This document shows positions 1-6,541 of a stretch of DNA of 9,267 bases, piece by piece (position 1 is the stretch's first letter; the number at the start of each line of letters is the position of its first letter). A program made the position numbers and the translations under genes. Source of the stretch: Gammaproteobacteria bacterium (lineage in GTDB: Bacteria; Pseudomonadota; Gammaproteobacteria; Magnimaribacterales; AG-339-G14); the NCBI GenBank assembly GCA_002689405.1, contig NZFZ01000028.1:2372-11638 (forward strand), given 5' to 3'. Below the pieces are notes generated by a model, which was not told the origin of the DNA, did not search any database, and saw nothing but the letters and a program-made list of their open reading frames with translations.

Positions 1-134
1 TGTATGGTGGAAGTGTCTCTAATAGCAATATTGAAGAAATAATTTCTATTTCTGGGATTGATGGTTGCCTTGTAGGAAATTCTTCGCTTGACGGCGAACA
101 ATTTGCTATTATCGCTTCGAAAATTAAATCATGA
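1..134 (+). CDS. tpiA: Triosephosphate isomerase, C-terminal end (partial)
   Basis: This is the last 43 codons (reading from base 3) of triosephosphate isomerase, the cytoplasmic glycolytic enzyme that interconverts dihydroxyacetone phosphate and glyceraldehyde 3-phosphate. The segment opens with YGGSV, the conserved strand-7 phosphate-binding motif of the TIM barrel, and continues with [11 protein letters not shown], which aligns with the strand-8 motif (I)DGALVGGASL. The second Gly of the usual GG pair, whose backbone holds the substrate phosphate, is Asn here. The catalytic His and Glu lie upstream, outside the window. The TGA stop (132-134) overlaps the secG ATG (ATGA), so the two genes are very probably cotranscribed and translationally coupled. 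The tpiA-secG pairing is common in gammaproteobacteria. The identification is secure despite truncation by the window edge. Confidence 0.95.
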   Translation, partial: YGGSVSNSNIEEIISISGIDGCLVGNSSLDGEQFAIIASKIKS

Positions 135-448
135 TTACAGTATTTATAGTTTTACAGGTATTGATCGCCATTTCCTTAGTAGTAATAATTTTGCTACAAC
201 ATGGAAAGGGTGCAGACATCGGTTCTGCCTTTGGAGGCGGGAATAACAATGCAATGTTTGCTCCTGCAGATGCTACAAATATCTTAACTAAAATTACTTG
301 GGGTTTAGTTATTGCCTTTTTTTCAATTACTATTGCAATTTCAGCTTATCAAAAAACTTCTATAGATTCTGAGTTAGAAGTCTTTAAAAATTCACAGTCT
401 CAGGAAATCATAGAAGAAAAGCCTTTAATTGAAGATCTCCCTGAGTAA
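131..448 (+). CDS. secG: Protein translocase subunit SecG
   Basis: SecG is the small inner-membrane subunit of the SecYEG preprotein channel. It helps SecA-driven export. The 105-residue product has the family layout: transmembrane segment 1 at about residues 2-23, a Gly-rich loop beginning [17 protein letters not shown], transmembrane segment 2 at about residues 52-73, and a hydrophilic acidic C-terminal tail (about 76-105). The QxGKGADxGxxFG loop is the SecG signature. No ribosome binding site precedes the ATG, which overlaps the tpiA stop, so coupling to tpiA translation is likely. The stop codon ends two bases before a tRNA-Leu gene, the same neighbour order as in E. coli and Pseudomonas. 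Length is normal for the family (about 100-130 residues). Confidence 0.96.
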   Translation: MITVFIVLQVLIAISLVVIILLQHGKGADIGSAFGGGNNNAMFAPADATNILTKITWGLVIAFFSITIAISAYQKTSIDSELEVFKNSQSQEIIEEKPLIEDLPE

Positions 449-450
449 TT

Positions 451-537
451 GCCGAAGTGGTGGAATTGGTAGACACGCTATCTTGAGGGGGTAGTGGACT
501 TAGGTCCGTGGAGGTTCAAATCCTCTCTTCGGCACCA
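451..537 (+). tRNA. tRNA-Leu (anticodon GAG)
   Basis: An 87-base class II tRNA with encoded CCA. The acceptor arms GCCGAAG and CTTCGGC pair perfectly, the discriminator is A, and the anticodon stem CTATC/GGTAG holds the loop TTGAGGG, giving anticodon GAG (reads CUU/CUC). The long variable arm forms a stem (GGAC/GTCC), as required for leucine tRNAs, and the T arm is GAGG-TTCAAAT-CCTC. It closely resembles E. coli tRNA-Leu(GAG), which also lies downstream of secG. It starts two bases after the secG stop and no promoter fits in the gap, so it is probably released by RNase P from a tpiA-secG transcript or driven from a promoter inside secG. Confidence 0.98.
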
Positions 538-542
538 TTAAC

Positions 543-571
543 TTGACCTATTTAGAACTTAATCCTATACT
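543..571 (+). promoter_or_regulatory. Sigma70-type promoter of the initiator tRNA
   Basis: A -35 hexamer TTGACC (543-548) and a -10 hexamer TATACT (566-571) are separated by exactly 17 bases and followed by CGCC, a GC-rich discriminator like those of stringently controlled stable-RNA promoters. Predicted transcription starts near 578, a few bases before tRNA-fMet at 584. The block TCCTATACTCGC (563-574) recurs exactly at 694-705 in the next promoter. Confidence 0.82.
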
Positions 572-583
572 CGCCAAGCTTTT

Positions 584-660
<77 letters not shown>

Positions 661-673
661 ATTTAGACAACTA

Positions 674-702
674 TTGACCATTCCTCTCTATACTCCTATA
701 CT
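674..702 (+). promoter_or_regulatory. Sigma70-type promoter of the rimP-nusA-infB operon
   Basis: TTGACC (674-679) and TATACT (697-702) lie 17 bases apart, followed by CGC. Both hexamers, the spacing and the discriminator start are identical to those of the tRNA-fMet promoter at 543-571. Predicted start is near 709, giving a leader of about 79 bases before the rimP ATG at 788. The leader contains a near-palindrome (721-740) and a terminator-like hairpin (749-770), so output from this promoter is probably modulated after initiation. Confidence 0.78.
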
Positions 703-720
703 CGCTTTCAAATTATTGAT

Positions 721-740
721 TTGACTAACTTGTTAGTTAA
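721..740. repeat. Near-palindrome in the rimP leader
   Basis: TTGACTAAC (721-729) and GTTAGTTAA (732-740) form an inverted repeat with a two-base centre. The inner six bases of each arm are perfectly complementary, and one outer position is G-T. It lies inside the predicted 5' leader, just before GAATTTTT. It could be a small RNA stem or a DNA operator. The sequence does not decide between these. Confidence 0.5.
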
Positions 741-748
741 GAATTTTT

Positions 749-776
749 AATAGGCCCTTTAGGGCCTATTTGTTAT
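749..776 (+). terminator. Terminator-like hairpin upstream of rimP, possible attenuator
   Basis: A perfect 9-bp stem AATAGGCCC (749-757) / GGGCCTATT (762-770) with a TTTA loop, followed by the T-rich TGTTAT. The six-base GC core and U-rich tail make a plausible intrinsic terminator for the tRNA-Leu/tRNA-fMet transcripts. It lies between both upstream promoters and the rimP start at 788, so operon expression must read through it. The tail is not a pure T run, so termination may be partial. In E. coli the metY-rimP interval also carries terminators linked to NusA autoregulation. The same role here is inference. Confidence 0.7.
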
Positions 777-787
777 GTAAAAGAAAA

Positions 788-1243
788 ATGCTAGAACAAA
801 AGATTGCTGACATTTTAAAAAAGGACATTGAGGGTCTAGGTTGCTTTATTTGGGGAATAGAAATTTCAGGTGGTTCCTTTTCAAAGCATATAGTTATTTT
901 CATCGATAAAAAGGATGCTTTGATAACTTTGGAAGATTGTGAGAATGTGAACATTCAAGCAAGAGAAGTTTTAGATAATTTCTCCGAACTGAATTTTAAT
1001 TTCAGTTTAGAAATTTCATCGCCTGGAATTGACCGTAAATTTTTTGACATCAATCAGCTCAAAGACTATTTAGGCGAAACAATTAACCTATCTTGTTTCT
1101 TAGATGGAAAAAAATGCAAATTAAAGGGAGAGCTTAAAGAAGTATCAGATGAAGAAATTTCTTTAGTATCACAAGGACAGATTTATCAAATCTTGAAAGG
1201 GGATTATTTATCCTCAAATTTATTAGGGGCTAAGAATGAATGA
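788..1243 (+). CDS. rimP: Ribosome maturation factor RimP
   Basis: RimP binds the free 30S subunit and assists its late assembly. The 151-residue product matches the family length (E. coli about 150). It has an N-terminal alpha/beta domain (about 1-85) with the signature SLEISSPGIDR ending at residue 83, and a C-terminal Sm-like beta-barrel domain (about 90-145). ATG 788 gives MLEQKIADIL, which aligns directly with the usual LEQK start of RimP. An in-frame TTG at 770 would add six residues but uses the last base of the terminator hairpin, so I rejected it. No clear Shine-Dalgarno sequence precedes ATG 788. The end overlaps nusA by 8 bases, as expected for the conserved rimP-nusA pair. Confidence 0.95.
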   Translation: MLEQKIADILKKDIEGLGCFIWGIEISGGSFSKHIVIFIDKKDALITLEDCENVNIQAREVLDNFSELNFNFSLEISSPGIDRKFFDINQLKDYLGETINLSCFLDGKKCKLKGELKEVSDEEISLVSQGQIYQILKGDYLSSNLLGAKNE

Positions 1244-2711
1244 AGAAATATTATTAGTTGCAGACTCAGTTTCAAACGAGAAGGATTTACCAAAAGAAAC
1301 AATCTTTGAAGCTATAGAATTTGCTTTAGCTAGCGCTGCAAAGAAGAGATATAAGATAGAAGTAAATATTCTTGTTGATATTGATCAATCTACTGGAGAT
1401 TATCAAACCTTCAGATACAAAGATGTTGTAGATTTTGAAAACTATGAGGATACTGAATTACACATCTTAGTTGATAGCGATTTTGCAGAAGAAAATGGTC
1501 TAAAGGTGGGCGATAAATTCAAGGAGCAAGTTGAAAATGCTGAATTTGGAAGAATAGCCGCACAAGCTGCAAAACAAGTTATTGTTCAAAAGGTAAGAGA
1601 TGCAGAAAGATTAGAAATTATTAAAAGATTCAGACCCTCTTTGGGTAAACTAGTTTCAGGGTCTGTAAAAAAAGTTACCCGCGAATTCATTATTGTTGAT
1701 CTTGGAGATAATGCAGAAGCTTCTTTACCTAGAAAAGATCTTATTCAAGGAGAAATTTATCGAGTTGGAGATAGAATAAAAGGGATTCTTGAAGAAAGCA
1801 TTCGGGAGAATAGAGGTCCTCAATTAATTTTAAGTAGGAGTTCTAAAGAGATGGTATCAGAACTGTTTAAGTTAGAGGTTCCAGAAATTGCTGAAGAAGT
1901 AATTGAGATCAGAGCCGTTGCCAGAGAGGCAGGAGCTAGAACAAAAATTGCTGTAAAAACTAATGACGCAAGAATCGATCCGGTAGGTGCTTGCGTGGGT
2001 ATGAGAGGTTCTAGAGTTCAGGCAGTATCAAATGAGTTAGGGAACGAAAGAATTGATATTGTTGTTTGGGAAGACGATCAAGCGAAGTTACTTGTAAATA
2101 CTCTTTCACCTGCAGAGATTTTATCCATCGTAATGGACGATGAAAATCAATCCATGGAAGTAGTAGTAAAAGATGAAAACCTAGCTCTAGCAATTGGAAA
2201 AGGCGGTCAGAACATCCGACTTACTTCGGAACTTTTAGGCTGGCAAATACAAATTAAAGGAGAGTCTTCAGGAGAAGAAGATACTGAAATTTCCAAGCTA
2301 ATTGAATATCTTGGCGTGGATAGAAATTTAGCATCAAAACTAATAGAGAATAATCTTGTAACTGTTCAAAAAATCTCTGAATCAAAGATAGAAGATTTTG
2401 CTGGCATCGATGGTTTAGAAGAAGATGTTATTTCAACTTTGATAGAAAGGGCAGAAGAGTCTCTTCTCGAAATTGCTCTATTGGAATTGGATGAAGACGA
2501 TGCGGAAGAAGAAACCAAGGAAGCAAGAAAATTAGAATTATCTGACGGTTTTTCTGAAGAAGAGTTGGAGTTATTAGTCAAAAATGAAATTCTTACTGTT
2601 GAAAATTTAGCTGATTTAGCTACAGATGAATTAACAGAAATCTTTGAAATTGATGCAGAAAGAGCAGCCGAACTTATAATGTCAGCTCGACAAGAATGGC
2701 TAGAAGATTAA
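1236..2711 (+). CDS. nusA: Transcription termination/antitermination factor NusA
   Basis: NusA binds RNA polymerase and nascent RNA, promoting pausing, hairpin termination or antitermination depending on partners. The 491-residue protein has the full gammaproteobacterial layout (E. coli 495): N-terminal polymerase-binding domain (about 1-130), S1 domain (about 137-201), KH1 with PVGACVGMRGSRV (about 249-261), KH2 with AIGKGGQNIRL (about 319-329), then two acidic repeats (about 350-420 and 425-491), the second ending in ARQEWLED. The repeats in other bacteria are often missing, which supports the class assignment. The start has AGGGG (1225-1229) six bases upstream and overlaps the end of rimP. 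NusA could feed back on the terminator hairpin at 749-770. The infB start follows the stop after three bases. Confidence 0.98.
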   Translation: MNEEILLVADSVSNEKDLPKETIFEAIEFALASAAKKRYKIEVNILVDIDQSTGDYQTFRYKDVVDFENYEDTELHILVDSDFAEENGLKVGDKFKEQVENAEFGRIAAQAAKQVIVQKVRDAERLEIIKRFRPSLGKLVSGSVKKVTREFIIVDLGDNAEASLPRKDLIQGEIYRVGDRIKGILEESIRENRGPQLILSRSSKEMVSELFKLEVPEIAEEVIEIRAVAREAGARTKIAVKTNDARIDPVGACVGMRGSRVQAVSNELGNERIDIVVWEDDQAKLLVNTLSPAEILSIVMDDENQSMEVVVKDENLALAIGKGGQNIRLTSELLGWQIQIKGESSGEEDTEISKLIEYLGVDRNLASKLIENNLVTVQKISESKIEDFAGIDGLEEDVISTLIERAEESLLEIALLELDEDDAEEETKEARKLELSDGFSEEELELLVKNEILTVENLADLATDELTEIFEIDAERAAELIMSARQEWLED

Positions 2712-2714
2712 ATT

Positions 2715-5024
2715 ATGGCAGATATAAATGTTAAACAACTTTCTAAAGCAATAAAAATTGATTTAGATAACTTGTTATCGCAGATGAAGGCTGCGGGACT
2801 TTCTCATGAATCAGAAAACGATATTGTTAGTACAGAAGATAAAAAAGTACTCTTAAAATTCATCAAAGACAACAAGAAAGACAGCAAAAAAACAATTTCT
2901 TTAAGCAACTCTTCCCAAAAAACAGCAAAACCAAATTTATCTGTTACAAGAATAAATTCTCCAGATAAAGAAAATAAATCTAATGTAAAAAAAGATTTTA
3001 CTGGATCAATTGATTTCGATGAAGCTGAAAGAAAAAGGCTGAACGCACAAAATGAGTCTGCGGAAGAAGAAAAAAAGAAAGCTGAAGCAAAAACAAAAGT
3101 TGTTAGAAAAACAAAGCAGGAGCCCCAAAAGAAAATTCCTCAAAACCTAAAAAAGGATAAAAAAACATTTAAAGATAGCTCCAAAGAAGATCAAAGAGAG
3201 CAAGAAGGAGAGAAATTTCTAGAAAAAAACTTTGAAAATGTTCAAAAATTTGAAAGACCTCAAGAATTTATCCAAAAAGAAGTAAAAATTCCTGAAACCA
3301 TTGTGGTATCAGATCTTGCTAAAGAACTATCTATCAAATCATCAGATTTGATTAAATCACTGATGAATAGCGGCGTTATGGTTACTTTAAATCAAGCTAT
3401 TGATCAAGAGACGGCTATTTTAGTCGTTGAAGAGTTAGGACATATTGGTATTCCCCAAGAGATTGAATCCGAAGAGGATAAAATTCTTGAACATATAGTC
3501 TATGAAGGAGATGAAGAGTTAAGAAATCCTGTAGTTTCAGTTCTAGGACATGTTGACCATGGAAAAACTTCAATACTTGATTTTATTAGAAAATCATCTG
3601 TGGCTGATCAGGAAGAAGGAGGAATTACTCAGGGAATCGGAGCTTATCAGGTAGATCATAATAACCAAACCATTACTTTTATCGATACACCTGGGCATGC
3701 AGCATTTTCGGAAATGAGAGCCAGAGGAGCCAACTCTACAGATATTGTAGTCTTAGTGGTTGCTGCTGATGACAGCGTTCAACCTCAAACTGAAGAGGCT
3801 TTTAATCATGCAAAAGCTGCAAATGTTCAGGTGATAGTCGCCGTAAATAAAATTGATAAACCCGATTCAGATATAGAGAAAGTAAAAGGAGATCTTTCAA
3901 AAATGGGTCTTGTCCCAGAAGATTGGGGAGGCGAAACTCAAGTAGTACCTGTTTCAGCACAAACCGGCGAGGGAATAGATGACCTCATAGAAAATATCAC
4001 TTTGCTTTCTGAAATGTTGGAATTAAAAACCAATCATGCTGGTCCAGCATCCGGAGTTGTTTTGGAATCAGGTGTCAAAAAAGGCGAGGGAGCTGTAGCG
4101 ACTCTCCTTGTTCAAAGAGGCACTTTAAATACTGGCGATTTTATTTTAATTGGAGACCAATTTAGAAAAATAAGAAGTCTCAAAAACTTTTTGGGATCTC
4201 AAATTAAAACTTCCCCGCCATCATCTCCTGTTGCAATCTCTGGGCTTGAATATCCTCCTAATGCGGGTCAGGAATTCATGGTTGTGAAAGATGAAAAGGC
4301 TGCGAAAAGTTTATCTGAAGAAAGAGCTAGCAAAAGAAGAGACAATAGACTGGCTAAAAAAGGAGTTGTTAGCTTAGATGGTATTTTTGCAGGTGCCGGA
4401 GATTCGGCAAAACCTTCAGTAAATTTAATAATTAAAACGGATACAAATGGTTCAGCAGAAGCAATTGCAGGAGCCATAAATAACCTAAAAGTAGAAGAAG
4501 CAAACATCAAAATAGTCTTGGATGGTGTTGGCCCTGTCTCTGTGAATGACGTGAATTTAGCTGTTGCTTCAGAAGCCGTTATTCTTGGGTTTAATGTAAG
4601 GTCCGATGCTGCGGCAGAAACGCTTGCTGAAACCGAAGAGATAAAAATACAATATTTTGGAATAATTTATGATTTGCTTGATGCTGTAAAAGAAATAATT
4701 GAAGGTTCTCTTGAGCCAGAAATAAAAGAAGTTACAGTTGGAATTGCAGAAGTAAAGGATACTTTTAAATCACCAAAATTTGGTTTGATAGCAGGTTCAA
4801 TAGTCATAGAGGGAGCAGTGATAAAAAACCGTCCAATTAGAGTTCTTAGAGACAATATTGTTATACATGAGGGTAAACTCGATTCTTTAAGAAGATTTAA
4901 AGATGAGGCAAGTGAAGTAAAAAGCGGAACAGAATGTGGAATTGGTATCGAAAATTACAATGATGTAAAAGTTGGAGATAAAATAGAAGTTTTTGAAAGA
5001 ACAGAAACTGCTAGAAAAATTTAA
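2715..5024 (+). CDS. infB: Translation initiation factor IF-2
   Basis: IF2 is the GTPase that places fMet-tRNA on the 30S subunit and drives 50S joining. The 769-residue protein has an N-terminal IF2N domain (about 1-52), a Lys/Glu/Gln-rich linker (about 53-195), a second IF2N-like domain (about 197-245), the G domain and C-terminal beta-barrel and fMet-tRNA-binding domains, ending with the conserved NYNDVKVGDKIEVFE. G motifs: GHVDHGKT (278-285), DTPGH (324-328), NKID (378-381) and SAQT (414-417). E. coli IF2 has 890 residues, and the difference is mainly in the linker. The linker contains no Met codon, so an ATG-initiated short isoform like IF2-beta is not apparent. The gene lies three bases after nusA and directly abuts rbfA. 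Confidence 0.98.
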   Translation: MADINVKQLSKAIKIDLDNLLSQMKAAGLSHESENDIVSTEDKKVLLKFIKDNKKDSKKTISLSNSSQKTAKPNLSVTRINSPDKENKSNVKKDFTGSIDFDEAERKRLNAQNESAEEEKKKAEAKTKVVRKTKQEPQKKIPQNLKKDKKTFKDSSKEDQREQEGEKFLEKNFENVQKFERPQEFIQKEVKIPETIVVSDLAKELSIKSSDLIKSLMNSGVMVTLNQAIDQETAILVVEELGHIGIPQEIESEEDKILEHIVYEGDEELRNPVVSVLGHVDHGKTSILDFIRKSSVADQEEGGITQGIGAYQVDHNNQTITFIDTPGHAAFSEMRARGANSTDIVVLVVAADDSVQPQTEEAFNHAKAANVQVIVAVNKIDKPDSDIEKVKGDLSKMGLVPEDWGGETQVVPVSAQTGEGIDDLIENITLLSEMLELKTNHAGPASGVVLESGVKKGEGAVATLLVQRGTLNTGDFILIGDQFRKIRSLKNFLGSQIKTSPPSSPVAISGLEYPPNAGQEFMVVKDEKAAKSLSEERASKRRDNRLAKKGVVSLDGIFAGAGDSAKPSVNLIIKTDTNGSAEAIAGAINNLKVEEANIKIVLDGVGPVSVNDVNLAVASEAVILGFNVRSDAAAETLAETEEIKIQYFGIIYDLLDAVKEIIEGSLEPEIKEVTVGIAEVKDTFKSPKFGLIAGSIVIEGAVIKNRPIRVLRDNIVIHEGKLDSLRRFKDEASEVKSGTECGIGIENYNDVKVGDKIEVFERTETARKI

Positions 5025-5351
5025 TTGTTTAGTTCAAAGCCGTACAAAAGAGCTCAAAGAGTTTCAGACAACATAAGACGAGAAATAGCCAACATCTTTA
5101 GTTTTGAAATTAGCGACCCAAGACTTAAGGGTCTTACAGTAACTGAAGTTCAGTTAAGCGACGATTTATCATCTGCAAAAATATTTCTTTCTAACTATTT
5201 AAATCAAGCATTAAATGAGAATCAAGATAGTATTGCTAAAGCTTTAGAAAATTCAAAACCCTTTGTTAAAAAAAAGTTAGGGCACAACATTAAATTAAAA
5301 AAAATGCCTGAACTTTTATTTTTTATAGATCAACAGGATAGCCCAATTTGA
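5025..5351 (+). CDS. rbfA: 30S ribosome-binding factor RbfA
   Basis: RbfA is a small KH-type protein that binds 16S rRNA and helps mature the 30S subunit, including during cold adaptation. The 108-residue product shows the family pattern: helix with RAQRVSDNIRREIANIF (about 10-26), SDPRLKGLTVTEVQLSDDLSSAKIFLS (about 30-56; DPRL and the SDDLSSAK turn are the recognisable cores), and last core strand KMPELLFFID (about 93-102). It ends soon after that strand, lacking the roughly 25-residue flexible tail of E. coli RbfA (133 residues). The start is a TTG immediately after and in frame with the infB stop. No ATG occurs before the middle of the core domain and the SD is poor, so reinitiation by ribosomes leaving infB is likely. 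The TGA stop overlaps the truB start. Confidence 0.93.
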   Translation: MFSSKPYKRAQRVSDNIRREIANIFSFEISDPRLKGLTVTEVQLSDDLSSAKIFLSNYLNQALNENQDSIAKALENSKPFVKKKLGHNIKLKKMPELLFFIDQQDSPI

Positions 5352-6220
5352 TATCTGGTTTATTAGTCCTAAATAAACCTTCTGGAATTTCTTCAGGAGA
5401 ATTTGTTAGAAAACTAAAACCTTTTCTAGATGATTCTAAGATAGGACACTCTGGTACTCTCGATCCTTTAGCTAGTGGCGTAATTCTTGCATGTCTTGGC
5501 CAAATGACACGATTTACAAATTTTTTAGCAAATGAAAAAAAAACATATATCGCAGAAATGATGTTTGGTATTCAGACTGATACTGGCGATCTAGATGGAA
5601 AAATTGAAAAGGAACTTAAAAAAATTCCAACAAAAAATGATTTTAAAAAAATTGCAAAACATTATATAGGCAGCATAAGTCAAGAAGCACCTAAATATTC
5701 TTCTCTAAAATATAAAGGAAAGCCTTTGTATCACTATGCCAGGAAGAATAAAGAAGTTCCAAAGAAAATAAGAGAGATAGAAATTTACAAATTAGATTTA
5801 ATTTCTGTTAATCAGAATAAGTTCAAGTTTTTAGTGGAATGTGGAAAAGGAACTTATATAAGATCTCTGGTTAAAGATCTAGCAAAGGATTTGGATAGTG
5901 TTGCAGTGTTATCTAATTTACAAAGAACCATTTCTGCTGAACATGAGATTAGTGAAGCACATGAAATTGAGTCGATAAATAGGGAAAATATTAAAAGTAA
6001 AATAATTCAAATGGGGGATGCACTTAGAAGCTTAGATAAGCTACAATGCGCCACAGAAATAATAGATAGGATAAAAAAAGGCCAAAAAATATATTTGAAA
6101 GAGGCCGAAATAAAAAGCAAATACCTGAGATTGTTTGACGAAAAAAACAAATTCATTGGAATTTTAAAAAACATTAACGGTTTAGTTTCACCCAAAAGGT
6201 TAATATCTATAGAAAATTAA
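5348..6220 (+). CDS. truB: tRNA pseudouridine-55 synthase TruB
   Basis: TruB converts U55 in the T loop of nearly all tRNAs to pseudouridine and also acts as a tRNA-folding chaperone. The 290-residue protein begins with the conserved GLLVLNKPSGISS and has the catalytic motif GHSGTLDPLASG with the nucleophile Asp39. The TDTGDLDG motif, the GTYIRSLVKDL segment and a C-terminal PUA-like region ending NGLVSPKRLIS follow. It is slightly shorter than E. coli TruB (314), mainly at the N terminus. An in-frame TAG at 5339-5341 leaves TTG 5348 as the first usable start. It overlaps the rbfA stop (TTGA) and has AGGA (5335-5338) nine bases upstream. Order rbfA-truB-rpsO is the conserved one. Confidence 0.96.
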   Translation: MISGLLVLNKPSGISSGEFVRKLKPFLDDSKIGHSGTLDPLASGVILACLGQMTRFTNFLANEKKTYIAEMMFGIQTDTGDLDGKIEKELKKIPTKNDFKKIAKHYIGSISQEAPKYSSLKYKGKPLYHYARKNKEVPKKIREIEIYKLDLISVNQNKFKFLVECGKGTYIRSLVKDLAKDLDSVAVLSNLQRTISAEHEISEAHEIESINRENIKSKIIQMGDALRSLDKLQCATEIIDRIKKGQKIYLKEAEIKSKYLRLFDEKNKFIGILKNINGLVSPKRLISIEN

Positions 6221-6230
6221 ATAACTAGAG

Positions 6231-6245
6231 AGGAGGAAGTTCTTG
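6231..6245 (+). promoter_or_regulatory. Strong Shine-Dalgarno that fixes the TTG start of rpsO
   Basis: AGGAGG (6231-6236), within the purine run AGAGAGGAGGAAG, stands six bases before TTG 6243. This perfect ribosome binding site decides the rpsO start. No ATG is available in frame near the known N terminus of S15. Confidence 0.9.
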
Positions 6246-6512
6246 AGTTTAGAAACGAAAATAAAGGAAGAGATCATTTCAAAGTTCGCTCAGTCTAAGG
6301 GAGATACAGGTTCTCCGGAAGTTCAAATAGCTTTGTTAACAGCAAATATCGAATCTTTACAAGCTCATTTCAAAGACCATGCCAAAGATCACCATTCTAG
6401 GCAAGGACTTATAAGAATGGTTAACACAAGGCGAAAGCTTTTGGATTATTTGAAGAAAAAAGATCCTAAAAGATACAGCTCTATTCTCTCAGAATTAAAC
6501 CTCAGAAAGTAA
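6243..6512 (+). CDS. rpsO: 30S ribosomal protein S15
   Basis: S15 is a primary 16S rRNA-binding protein that organises the platform of the 30S subunit and forms a bridge to 23S rRNA. The 89-residue length is the family standard. Signature segments are [17 protein letters not shown] (20-36), [26 protein letters not shown] (49-74), and a C terminus ending LNLRK. The start is TTG with a perfect AGGAGG six bases upstream. TTG plus a very strong SD may tune translation, and S15 is known in E. coli to repress its own mRNA, though no matching pseudoknot can be confirmed here because only 22 bases separate truB from rpsO. It is followed by pnp, as in most proteobacteria. Confidence 0.98.
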   Translation: MSLETKIKEEIISKFAQSKGDTGSPEVQIALLTANIESLQAHFKDHAKDHHSRQGLIRMVNTRRKLLDYLKKKDPKRYSSILSELNLRK

Positions 6513-6523
6513 CTTAAAGTTAC
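6509..6523. repeat. Palindrome in the rpsO-pnp junction
   Basis: GTAACTT (6509-6515) and AAGTTAC (6517-6523) form a perfect inverted repeat around one central base, overlapping the rpsO stop codon and lying 18 bases before the pnp ATG. As RNA it allows only a weak stem of about five pairs. In E. coli the pnp leader has an RNase III hairpin used for autoregulation. This element is much smaller, so an equivalent function is only a possibility. Confidence 0.4.
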
Positions 6524-6541
6524 ATAAATACAGGAAAATAA

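Noticed and set aside
700..715. boxA-like sequence (CGCTTTCAA) in the rimP leader
   Set aside because: It resembles the boxA consensus only loosely and no boxB or boxC partner is visible.
770..787. TTG at 770 as the rimP start, adding six residues
   Set aside because: It would use the last base of the terminator stem as the first base of the start codon. ATG 788 gives the MLEQK start typical of RimP.
2870..3300. Internal start giving a short IF2 isoform, as in E. coli IF2-beta
   Set aside because: The linker contains no Met codon, and no convincing SD with an alternative start was seen.
4268..4855. Antisense open frames inside infB (and similar ones inside nusA, truB and pnp)
   Set aside because: They have no ribosome binding sites, show low-complexity Ser/Ala-rich products, and mirror strongly conserved genes on the + strand.
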